From Verrucomicrobiia bacterium (GTDB lineage: Bacteria > Verrucomicrobiota > Verrucomicrobiia > Limisphaerales > Pedosphaeraceae): a stretch of 64,000 bases of DNA. The stretch spans positions 80,784 through 144,783 of the forward strand of contig DATAUW010000034.1 in assembly GCA_036268055.1 (NCBI GenBank), given 5' to 3'. The notes under the pieces are model-generated. The model was given only the letters and a program-made list of their open reading frames with translations. It had not been told where the DNA came from and did not search any database. Made by a program: the position numbers and the translations under genes. Shown in pieces: positions 9,162 to 16,647 of this stretch. Position 1 is the stretch's first letter. Every line of letters begins with the position of its first letter.

Positions 9162-10625
9162 ATGAAAAAGTTTTTTCTCGCAGGCGTCATTTACGCGTGG
9201 CTGGCCTTTGCGGCCTGGTCGCAAACGAACGTCACGGCGCAGGCTTCGCAGCTTGAATTACAGGGGGATTTCAAACAGGCGGCCACGGTTCTTCGTGCGG
9301 CGATTGCGAGTGGAAATTATTCGCCGGCTGAAACAAAGACTCTCGAATTTGAAGCGGATCGTCTTCGACGCATTAAGATGGATTATTCGCTGACACAGGA
9401 ACGGTTGTTTGCAGAACTTTCGGATTCCGTCCGGGATTTAACGCGCGCTGAATTTGATAAATGGATCAAGCTGGGCTGGTTTGATGGCCGTCCGATTGAT
9501 GGGAGCGAGTTTTATTTCAAGGACTCGGTGGACAATCTTTATTTTCGCCATCCCGAGTTCGACGCGCGCCGCATGGATGGAAAAGACAAACGTCAAAAGG
9601 AACTTTTTCGACTCAGTGAAGTGACCGCCATCAAGCAGGCGTCGCTCGAACAAAAAAGTCCTTACGTGCTGCCGAAAACTTTTCACATCAACACGACGGT
9701 GACGGTCGCCAGCAATACCACGCCGAAGGACGAAACCATCCGCGCGTGGATTCCCATTCCGAGAAAAAATGCGTTTCAATCCGATTTCAAATTAATCTCC
9801 AGCGCGGCGGCTCCGAAGTCTATTGATGTGGAGAGCAGCCCGATTCGTTCGATTTATTTTGAGGAACCTTCCGCCGGCAATGTTTCGACAAAGTTTGCGA
9901 TTGAGTATGAATATACCATTCGTGGCGTTCACTTCGATCTGCAACCTGAAAAAATCCAGCCGTACGATCCGAATGACGAGGCGGTGAAACTGTTTACGGG
10001 TGAGGCGCAGCATGTCGTTTTCACGCCGGAGATAAAAGCGCTGTCGGCCAGCATCGTCGGCGGGGAAACCAATCCGATGTTGAAAGCGAAAAAGATTTTT
10101 GACTGGCAATCCAGCCATTTGCAATACAGCTACGCGCTCGAATATTCCACGATCCGCAACATCAGCGATTATTGCCGGTCGCACGGCTACGGTGATTGCG
10201 GGCAGCAGGCGTTGTTGTTCATCACGCTCTGCCGTTACAATGGTGTTCCGGCGCGCTGGCAAACCGGCTGGGACCTCACGCCTAATGGCACCACGATCCA
10301 CGACTGGACGGAGATTTATCTCGCGCCTTACGGGTGGGTTCCGGTTGACCCGTACATGGGCAATTATGCCATGCGCTATATCACCACGCTCACGGCGGCG
10401 CAAAGAATTGAGATTCGCGATTTTTATTTTGGCGGCCTCGACCGGTATCGCATGATCGCCAACAGCGATCACGAGCAGCAGCTAAATCCGCCGAAGCAAT
10501 CGTTCCGCTCGGACGACGTGGATTTCCAGCGCGCCGAGATCGAGCACAACGGCACGAATATTTATTTCGACCAATTTTCGTACAAGCTCACGTATAAAAT
10601 GATTCCGCCATCCACCGTTCCTTAA
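9162..10625 (+). CDS. Exported transglutaminase-like protein
   Basis: 487 residues with a signal peptide (MKKFFLAGVIYAWLAFAAWSQ), so it acts outside the cytoplasm. The transglutaminase-like core lies at about 320-410. Its Cys-His-Asp triad is visible as YGDCGQQ (C346), IHDWTEIY (H380) and VPVDPYMGN (D396). Such proteins are cysteine proteases or amidases more often than true cross-linkers, and the substrate is unknown. The region before the core (about 150-300) is beta-rich and looks like the N-terminal domain found in many bacterial transglutaminase-like proteins. It lies 22 bases after valS and 2 bases before the next gene, so co-transcription is likely. Confidence 0.85.
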   Translation: MKKFFLAGVIYAWLAFAAWSQTNVTAQASQLELQGDFKQAATVLRAAIASGNYSPAETKTLEFEADRLRRIKMDYSLTQERLFAELSDSVRDLTRAEFDKWIKLGWFDGRPIDGSEFYFKDSVDNLYFRHPEFDARRMDGKDKRQKELFRLSEVTAIKQASLEQKSPYVLPKTFHINTTVTVASNTTPKDETIRAWIPIPRKNAFQSDFKLISSAAAPKSIDVESSPIRSIYFEEPSAGNVSTKFAIEYEYTIRGVHFDLQPEKIQPYDPNDEAVKLFTGEAQHVVFTPEIKALSASIVGGETNPMLKAKKIFDWQSSHLQYSYALEYSTIRNISDYCRSHGYGDCGQQALLFITLCRYNGVPARWQTGWDLTPNGTTIHDWTEIYLAPYGWVPVDPYMGNYAMRYITTLTAAQRIEIRDFYFGGLDRYRMIANSDHEQQLNPPKQSFRSDDVDFQRAEIEHNGTNIYFDQFSYKLTYKMIPPSTVP

Positions 10626-10627
10626 AC

Positions 10628-11461
10628 ATGCACCATCCCATTGATCCGAAGCGCGCGCTCGCCTGCGCGGTCAAAGCTGCACGCGCCGTTGGCAAATTGA
10701 TGCGCAAGAACCTGAACTCCGAGAAAAAAATCAATTCTACGACGGCGCACGACATCAAGCTCGACCTCGATGTTCGCAGCCAGAAGCTCATCGGGAAAAT
10801 TCTGGCGGCGGAATTTCCGCGCGTGGCGTTGCTGGGCGAGGAAGGCATCACCGGGAATCCCGACGCCAGCGCGCGCTGGGTGGTGGACCCGATTGACGGC
10901 ACGGTGAATTTTACCTACGGCATTCCGCACGCGTGCATCTCCATCGCGCTGCAAATTAAAGTCTCGCGGGAAGAACCCTACGATCCAGACTCGAATCCAG
11001 ACTCGATTTATCCCGATGATTTTATAACGACGGTGGGCGTCGTGTACGACCCGTTTTCCGACGAGTTGTGGACGGCCATTCGCGACCAGCCGGCACGTTT
11101 GAACGGAAAAATAATTCACGTCAGCGACCGTCATCGTTTGCGGGAGGCGATTGTTTCCATTGGCTTTGCCAAGACGCATACGAGTCTCGAGAACACCCTG
11201 CCCTATTTCAATCAACTCGTCCGGCGCGTCCGCAAAGTCCGCATCATGGGCGCGGCGGCGCTGGCCTTGACTTATGTGGCCTCGGGCCGGTTTGACGCTT
11301 ATATTGAACGCGGCATCCGCCTGTGGGATATCGCGGCAGGCGGGCTGATTGTCGAATGCGCGGGCGGCGAATTTTGGAATTTTCCGATCAAGGGTAAATA
11401 CGCTTACGGCATGATCACGAGCAACGGGCGGCTTCGGAAAAAACTTGAGGCCATTCGTTAA
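10628..11461 (+). CDS. Inositol monophosphatase family protein (SuhB-like)
   Basis: 277 residues. The metal-binding signatures are intact: GEEGITG (E71, E72), WVVDPIDGTVNFTYGIP (D87 and D90) and the late WDIAAGGLIVECAGGEFW. The family removes phosphate from inositol phosphates or related sugars using Mg2+; SuhB members also bind transcription complexes. An acidic insertion, SREEPYDPDSNPDSIYPDDF (about 113-132), sits where most relatives have a short loop. The GEEG and DPIDGT motifs exclude fructose-1,6-bisphosphatase class I but not histidinol-phosphatase or CysQ activity. It starts 2 bases after the transglutaminase-like gene. Confidence 0.88.
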   Translation: MHHPIDPKRALACAVKAARAVGKLMRKNLNSEKKINSTTAHDIKLDLDVRSQKLIGKILAAEFPRVALLGEEGITGNPDASARWVVDPIDGTVNFTYGIPHACISIALQIKVSREEPYDPDSNPDSIYPDDFITTVGVVYDPFSDELWTAIRDQPARLNGKIIHVSDRHRLREAIVSIGFAKTHTSLENTLPYFNQLVRRVRKVRIMGAAALALTYVASGRFDAYIERGIRLWDIAAGGLIVECAGGEFWNFPIKGKYAYGMITSNGRLRKKLEAIR

Positions 11462-11490
11462 TTCGGCTATTGCAAATTGTCGTTTATCTC

Positions 11491-12363
11491 ATGAAAAACT
11501 TGCATTGCCTTGTAGTCTTGTTGTTGTGCGCATTTGCCGCGAAAAGTTCCCTGGCTGGTTCACTGGTGATTTTTCACATAACCCTCAGCGATAACACCAG
11601 CGTCGGTGATATTGAAGTGGAGCTTTATGACAAAGATAAACCCGTTACTGTCAAAAATTTTCTGCGGTATGTGGAAGATGGCTATTATCAAAACAGTTTT
11701 TTGCATCGCTGTCCGCTGAGCGTGAGCGGTGTCACGGATTTCGTCATACAAGGCGGCGCATTTGCGGTTCAAGGTACGGGCACTAACGAGACCATCGTCG
11801 GCATCCCCAGTTTTGCTCCCATCCCGGATGAATTCGCCGTCGGCACTCGCTACAGCAACACTTATGGCACAATTGCGATGGCTAAACTTGGCGGCGATAC
11901 TAATTCCGCCACATCCTCGTGGTTTTTTAATTTAACCAACAATGCGTCTCTGGATGCCGCCGACACCAATGATCTGTTCACTGTTTTTGGGCATGTGGTT
12001 CGCGGCACCAATGTGTTGAATGGATTTATCGGACGCTCTTACGGAAATGGATTACAAGACCTGGGCTCTCCTCTCGATAGTCTTCCAGTGAATTTTAGCG
12101 GCTTCCGGAATGTCTTTTTTTCGGACCTCTATTATGTGAATATCTCGATTCTTAATCCGCAACTAAAATTGCTAACCAATGGAGCGCGGCAAATCAGTTG
12201 GAGTTCAATCAACGGCCTGACCAACGCGCTCGAATACACGACTAATCTTCCGCCGGTTTGGCAAACGCTCACGAATATTGTCGGCACGGGTGCGGTGGTG
12301 ACGAACACGGATTCTGCCACGAATCTAAGCAGCCGTTTTTATCGCGTGCAGATTTTGTATTGA
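11491..12363 (+). CDS. Exported cyclophilin-type peptidyl-prolyl isomerase with FYR C-terminal module
   Basis: I chose ATG 11491 because it begins a clean signal peptide (MKNLHCLVVLLLCAFAAKSS); an upstream TTG at 11470 would add seven residues ahead of it. The product is 290 residues. The cyclophilin domain (about 24-195) has SFLHR (H72, R73, the catalytic arginine) and DFVIQGGAF. The usual S-Q-F-F motif reads SSWFFNL, so the glutamine is replaced by W144. After the isomerase domain comes a beta-rich tail of about 70 residues ending SSRFYRVQILY, a C-terminal module common in secreted proteins of this phylum. It would assist folding in the periplasm or outside. Confidence 0.85.
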   Translation: MKNLHCLVVLLLCAFAAKSSLAGSLVIFHITLSDNTSVGDIEVELYDKDKPVTVKNFLRYVEDGYYQNSFLHRCPLSVSGVTDFVIQGGAFAVQGTGTNETIVGIPSFAPIPDEFAVGTRYSNTYGTIAMAKLGGDTNSATSSWFFNLTNNASLDAADTNDLFTVFGHVVRGTNVLNGFIGRSYGNGLQDLGSPLDSLPVNFSGFRNVFFSDLYYVNISILNPQLKLLTNGARQISWSSINGLTNALEYTTNLPPVWQTLTNIVGTGAVVTNTDSATNLSSRFYRVQILY

Positions 12364-12384
12364 TGTTTGGCTTCTCTGGTTGAT

Positions 12385-13503
12385 TCAGCACGCAACGAGT
12401 GAATTTAAATAAGCCCGCAGTTTCGCCAGCGCCTTGGCGCGATGGCTCAAGGCGTTTTTAATTTCTTCGCCCAGCTCAGCGAAGGATTGTGAATGGCCCG
12501 TGGGAATGAACAGCGGGTCGTAACCGAAGCCGCCCGCACCCGAAGACTTCAAGGCAATTTCTCCTTCGCAAGCACCGTCGAATAATTGAGTTTGAAATTC
12601 AAATTCGTCCGCGGAACAAACGGGTGAAGTATTTTGTTCAATGAGATCTATCGCAGGCGTCAATGCCAGTACGCAACGAAAACGCGCCGTGCGTTTGCCG
12701 GGCGGGACATCACGCAATAGTCGCAGCAGCTTGGCGTTGTTGTCGGCATCGGGAGAATTGCCCGGCTGATTTGTATCCAGCGCGGCGAAGCGGGCGGAAT
12801 AAACTCCGGGCGCGCCGTTGAGGGCGTCCACTTCCAAACCGGAATCGTCCGCGAGCACAAAAAGATTGGAACTGACCAATGCGTTCGCGCCGGGTTGTTT
12901 TGCCAGCCAGCGCGCAAGCTCGACCGCTTTCTTTGTGGCATTACCCGCGAACGTGGTGGCGTCTTCAACTACTTCGGGCGCATCCGGGAAATCACGCAAC
13001 GTCAGGTAGTGAAATCGTTCTGACAGGATGGCGAGAATTTCTCCAACCTTGTGGGCGTTGCGGGTCGCGATGAGCAAGGTCGCGCGAGGTTTTAATTTTA
13101 TTTGCGGCGCTTTGCCGCCGATCAATGGGTTCACTGAAAATTGCTTTTCCTCCAGTTCGCGCATCCATTCTTCAATGACATCCAAGACACGTTCGACATC
13201 CAAATGCTCATGGTGGGCCGGATATTTTTTAAGGTTCGTTTGCGCGAGTTTGAAAAGCGCCGAGGAAGGGCGCAGCCGGTTTTTCTGCAAGTGGACGAAC
13301 GCGCCGGCGAGTTGAATGAGGCCTTTGTGGAAGGCGTAATTCGGACCTTGCCGGTCAGCAAGCCAGAGTTCTTCCAATACATCGTGCGCCTCGTAAAAAA
13401 GACCTTCGTTGAAGCACGCGAAATAGCCGAGGTAATGGGCGTTCAAATCCTGCCCGCGGCAGCTCTCGATCAGCGCGGCAATCTTCGCGCTCTTTTTACT
13501 CAT
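12385..13503 (-). CDS. rdgB: DUF309 domain fused to XTP/dITP pyrophosphatase (RdgB/HAM1)
   Basis: 372 residues from the ATG at 13503. A longer frame to 13605 only reads through a dispersed repeat and is not used. Residues about 24-93 form a DUF309 domain (FNEGLFYEAHDVLEELW and FHKGLIQLAGAFVHLQ), an alpha-helical family of unknown function. Residues about 141-372 are an RdgB/HAM1 house-cleaning enzyme that hydrolyses ITP, dITP and XTP to monophosphates. Its motifs are TLLIATRNAHKVGEI, VLADDSGLEVDALNGAPG, FGYDPLFIP and NALSHRAKAL. RdgB alone is about 200 residues, so this is a true fusion in a single uninterrupted frame, not a sequencing join. The gene is convergent with the cyclophilin gene. 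Confidence 0.92.
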   Translation of the reverse strand: MSKKSAKIAALIESCRGQDLNAHYLGYFACFNEGLFYEAHDVLEELWLADRQGPNYAFHKGLIQLAGAFVHLQKNRLRPSSALFKLAQTNLKKYPAHHEHLDVERVLDVIEEWMRELEEKQFSVNPLIGGKAPQIKLKPRATLLIATRNAHKVGEILAILSERFHYLTLRDFPDAPEVVEDATTFAGNATKKAVELARWLAKQPGANALVSSNLFVLADDSGLEVDALNGAPGVYSARFAALDTNQPGNSPDADNNAKLLRLLRDVPPGKRTARFRCVLALTPAIDLIEQNTSPVCSADEFEFQTQLFDGACEGEIALKSSGAGGFGYDPLFIPTGHSQSFAELGEEIKNALSHRAKALAKLRAYLNSLVAC

Positions 13504-13567
13504 GCCGGAGGATAATCCAGCGACGGGGCGCAGGCAATAGGGTGGGCGTGGATAGGAATTAAATGGG

Positions 13568-13592
13568 GCTCGCGAGTACGCTCGCCCTCCCC
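13568..13592 (-). repeat. Dispersed GGGAGGGCGARCGTACYCG repeat, copy 1
   Basis: Read on the minus strand this 25-base element differs at three positions from 63769-63793. It lies in the 452-base gap between the rdgB fusion and parB. It is a partial palindrome, GGC..GCG....CGC..GCC. One reading frame spells GEGERTREP, which explains the spurious N-terminal extension seen in long open frames here. Confidence 0.7.
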
Positions 13593-13750
13593 AGGGGAAG
13601 TGCATTTGTAACCTATGGAAGGGTGGACTGTATTTGCGGAATGTGGCATGGTGGGGACGGTTCTTTGATAGAACACATCGGACAGATAAAACGAATGGGC
13701 AATGCCGAGATGGATAAAAAACGCCATTAGGCGAGCCAAAAGGGTAGATT

Positions 13751-13820
13751 TGGTTCGGATAAGTGAACGATGGCTCGGATAAATTCGCCTTGGCTCGCTT
13801 AAGCTCGGATAAGTCCGCTT
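13751..13820 (+). repeat. Phased 20-bp repeats TGGYTCGGATAA upstream of parB
   Basis: Units begin at 13751 (TGGTTCGGATAA), 13771 (TGGCTCGGATAA) and 13791 (TGGCTCGCTTAAGCTCGGAT), exactly 20 bases apart. A further CTCGGATAAGTCCGCTTAA follows at 13804. They lie 135-205 bases before the parB ATG. The spacing is close to two helical turns, as expected for a protein binding one DNA face. They do not match the parS consensus. The remainder of the gap (13593-13750 and 13821-13955) shows nothing I recognise. Confidence 0.6.
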
Positions 13821-13955
13821 AACGGAGAGAAAAATTATCGGCAAATGGCAGTGCCGGGTTATTTTTGGCTCAACGGTGACAAGCGTCCTCTGCCATGGAG
13901 GCGTTTGCGCGGCGCAAAGTTGACAATCATCCGACGCGTGAGACAATGTTCCGCT

Positions 13956-14879
13956 ATGGCAAAACCAGCTTTGGGCCGCGGTCTCGGCGCGTTGTTGGGC
14001 GGGGCTGCGCCAGCGGGCAAACCGCCGGCGACACCGCCTTCCGCATCCGCTTCCAGCACGCCAGCGCCCGCACCGGTGGATAATCGCGAGCGCGTGCAAC
14101 GGATTCCGTTGGATCGCATCCGCCCCTGCTCTTTTCAACCGCGCAAGAAATTTTCCGACGAGGCGTTGCGCGAACTCGCCGATTCCATCAAGGAACAAGG
14201 CATCGTCCAGCCGCTCATTGTTCGCGAGCAAGGCGGGCATTTCGAATTGATCGCGGGTGAACGTCGCTGGCGCGCTTCGCAGTTGCTCGGCCTGGCGGAA
14301 GTTCCCGTCATCGTTCGCGAGGCAGACGACCGCGCGGTGCTGGAACTTGCGCTCATCGAAAATCTTCAGCGCGAAAATTTAAATGCCATCGAGGAAGCGC
14401 AAGGCTACTCGCAACTGATCGAGCAATTTCAACTCAAGCAGGAGGAGGTCGCGACGAAAGTTGGCAAAAGCCGCGCGGTAGTGGCGAATGCCTTGCGCCT
14501 CTTGAAACTGGTTCCGGCGATTCAAGATTCGGTTCGCGATGGGCTGCTCTCGGTTGGCCACGCAAAGGTCATTCTGGGTTTGCCCACTGAGAAGCAGCAA
14601 AAAATTGCCGCCGACCGCGTGCTCAAGGAAGGATTGAATGTCCGCCAGACCGAAGCGCTGATCACAAAACTTCAAGCGCGCGGTACTGCTCCGAAAAATC
14701 CGGCGATGCCTTTGGTGCATGACGCGAACCTGGTGGATCTTGAAAATCGTCTGCGCGAAAAATTCGGCACGAAGGTGCGCTTGAAATATCAGCAGGGCAA
14801 AGGCTCGCTGGAAATCGCATTTTTCAACGATGACGACCTTGAGCGCATTCTTCAAATCATTGGCGTCAAGGCGGATTGA
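13956..14879 (+). CDS. parB: Chromosome-partitioning protein ParB/Spo0J
   Basis: 307 residues from the ATG at 13956. MAKPALGRGLGALLGG is the classic ParB N-terminus, whereas the frame upstream of it is not ParB-like. An Ala/Pro linker leads to the ParB nuclease-like CTPase domain (about 47-140) with SIKEQGIVQPLIVRE and the arginine patch GERRWRA at 101-107. The helix-turn-helix KQEEVATKVGKSRAVVANALR follows, then a C-terminal dimer domain. It binds parS near the origin, loads as a CTP clamp and helps segregation. parA normally sits directly upstream; here the neighbour is the unrelated rdgB fusion on the other strand. A PfkB kinase follows. Confidence 0.95.
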   Translation: MAKPALGRGLGALLGGAAPAGKPPATPPSASASSTPAPAPVDNRERVQRIPLDRIRPCSFQPRKKFSDEALRELADSIKEQGIVQPLIVREQGGHFELIAGERRWRASQLLGLAEVPVIVREADDRAVLELALIENLQRENLNAIEEAQGYSQLIEQFQLKQEEVATKVGKSRAVVANALRLLKLVPAIQDSVRDGLLSVGHAKVILGLPTEKQQKIAADRVLKEGLNVRQTEALITKLQARGTAPKNPAMPLVHDANLVDLENRLREKFGTKVRLKYQQGKGSLEIAFFNDDDLERILQIIGVKAD

Positions 14880-14917
14880 TTTGCCGCCGGGAGAACTTTC
14901 CATTAGAAATTATCGGG

Positions 14918-16045
14918 ATGAACACACCTGAGTTACGAGAAAAATGCGCGCACGCACTGGACGCGGGCGCGGAGCGGGCCCGAAACATGAGCGCGTTCGT
15001 GGGGCTGGACGGTTTTGTGGATGAGATCATCCACGTCGTGGATAAACGCGATAATGCCGAAAATTTTTTGCGCTTGCCGACGATTGCCAATCTCGCCACG
15101 CGCCTCGCCGGCGCCGCGGGCAAGAGCGCAAACATCGAACTCGTCAATCAACGCACGAAGCTCGGCGGAAACGGTCCGATCATGGCGAATGCGCTCGCGA
15201 GTTTTGGCTTGCGCGTCACGTATCTCGGCACGCTGGGTTACCCCAAGCTGCATCCGGTGTTCGAGCCATTCGCGGAGACCGCTGAAGTGCATTCCATCGC
15301 CGAGCCCGGCCATACGGACGCGCTGGAATTTGAGGACGGCAAGATCATGCTCGGCAAACATTATCCGCTCAAGGAAGTCACCTGGAAAAATATCGAGGAG
15401 CGTTTCGGCAAAGACAAGTTCGCCGCGAAATTTCAGACTTCCGACCTGGTCGGTTTTGTGAATTGGACGATGCTGCCCTACATGAGCGATGTGTGGGATG
15501 CGATGCTCGCCGAGCTTTGCCCGGCGCTCAACGGGCCGCGCCGCAAATTATTTTTTGACCTTGCCGATCCCGAGAAGCGCACGCGCAAGGATATTTTGCG
15601 CGCGTTGGAATTGGTCGTGCGTTTTCAAAAATATTTTGATGTCATTCTTGGCTTGAATGAAAAGGAAGCGCTGGAAGTCGCGACGGTGCTGGGCCTGAAT
15701 TCATTGGGCGGCGCGCCGGAAGATTTGAAACGCATCGCGGCGGACATCAATCATCAACTGCCGGTCAACACGGTCGTGGTGCATCCGGTGAGTTACGCGC
15801 TGGCTGCGAGCGACGGCGATGTCGCGCTGGTCGAAGGCCCTTACATTGCGACGCCGCTGATCACGACCGGCGCGGGTGATCATTTTAATTCCGGTTTTTG
15901 CCTCGGCAAGCTGCTGGGGCTGGACAACGAAATGTGCGTGCTGACCGGCGTGGCCACAAGTGGGTATTATGTTCGCACGGCGCAAAGTCCGAGTATTGAA
16001 AACCTTGTGGGGCTGTTGCGTGATTGGCCTACGAATGGAAAATAA
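14918..16045 (+). CDS. PfkB-family carbohydrate kinase
   Basis: 375 residues from ATG 14918. The N-terminal ribokinase-like substrate region reads FVGLDGFVDEIIHVV. The conserved TKLGGNGPIMANALASFGLRV corresponds to PfkB signature 1. The C-terminal TTGAGDHFNSGFCLG is signature 2 with the catalytic base D321. The family phosphorylates sugars or nucleosides with ATP. This member is longer than ribokinase (about 310) and its substrate cannot be told. It starts 38 bases after parB and ends 5 bases before def, so kinase and deformylase probably share a message. Confidence 0.88.
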   Translation: MNTPELREKCAHALDAGAERARNMSAFVGLDGFVDEIIHVVDKRDNAENFLRLPTIANLATRLAGAAGKSANIELVNQRTKLGGNGPIMANALASFGLRVTYLGTLGYPKLHPVFEPFAETAEVHSIAEPGHTDALEFEDGKIMLGKHYPLKEVTWKNIEERFGKDKFAAKFQTSDLVGFVNWTMLPYMSDVWDAMLAELCPALNGPRRKLFFDLADPEKRTRKDILRALELVVRFQKYFDVILGLNEKEALEVATVLGLNSLGGAPEDLKRIAADINHQLPVNTVVVHPVSYALAASDGDVALVEGPYIATPLITTGAGDHFNSGFCLGKLLGLDNEMCVLTGVATSGYYVRTAQSPSIENLVGLLRDWPTNGK

Positions 16046-16050
16046 CGGCA

Positions 16051-16635
16051 ATGATTTTGAGAGTTGTCAAATACGGTGAGCCGGTGCTGCGCAAAAGAGG
16101 CGTGCGCATCGAGAAGATCACGCCCGCCGTCAAACAGTTGATCGCGGATATGTTTGAAACGATGTATGACTCGCACGGCGTCGGCCTGGCGGCACAGCAA
16201 ATCGGCCAGGCGTTGCAACTCACGGTCATTGACGTTCGCGAGGCGACGGAGCGCCCGTCAACGCTTGAACTCAATGGCAAGTCCGCTGATCCTGCGTCAT
16301 TAATGCCACTGGTGTTGATCAATCCCGCCGTCAAGCCCGTGACGCCGCCGGTCGAGGGTCCTGAAGGTTGCTTGAGTTTTCCAGAAATTTATGCGGACAT
16401 TTCGCGACCGGAAACGGTGGATGTAACCGCCATGAACGAGAAGGGGGAACAGATTGAATTTCGTTGCGGCGGATTGCTGGCGCGCGCGGTCCAACATGAA
16501 CTGGATCACTTGAACGGCATTTTGTTCATTGATCGAATGAAGGCGGCCGACAAAACCAAACTTCAACCGGAGTTGGACGATTTGCAGTCTGAAACCAAAG
16601 CGGCGTTGGAAAAAGAAAAACGGAAAGCGCGCTGA
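16051..16635 (+). CDS. def: Peptide deformylase
   Basis: 194 residues from ATG 16051, which begins MILRVVKYGEPVLRKRG, the usual deformylase start. A TTG at 16024 in the same frame overlaps the kinase gene and is less likely. All three active-site motifs are present: GVGLAAQQ (43-50), EGCLS with C107, and the metal-binding HELDH with H149, E150 and H153. The enzyme removes the formyl group from nascent proteins using Fe2+ or Zn2+. An insertion around 67-84 (ERPSTLELNGKSADPASL) lengthens the loop before strand LVLINP. The gene is convergent with rpoN, 12 bases apart. Confidence 0.96.
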   Translation: MILRVVKYGEPVLRKRGVRIEKITPAVKQLIADMFETMYDSHGVGLAAQQIGQALQLTVIDVREATERPSTLELNGKSADPASLMPLVLINPAVKPVTPPVEGPEGCLSFPEIYADISRPETVDVTAMNEKGEQIEFRCGGLLARAVQHELDHLNGILFIDRMKAADKTKLQPELDDLQSETKAALEKEKRKAR

Positions 16636-16647
16636 ACGAGAGGACGA

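Noticed and set aside
11470..11490. TTG start of the cyclophilin gene
   Set aside because: It would put seven residues ahead of a clear signal peptide that begins at the ATG 11491.
13504..13605. N-terminal extension of the rdgB fusion to 13605
   Set aside because: The extra 34 residues come from the dispersed repeat; MSKKSAKIAAL at 13503 is the better start.
13500..14240. 246-residue minus-strand frame over the parB start
   Set aside because: Overlaps parB and runs through the GGGAGGGCG repeat; no motif is seen.
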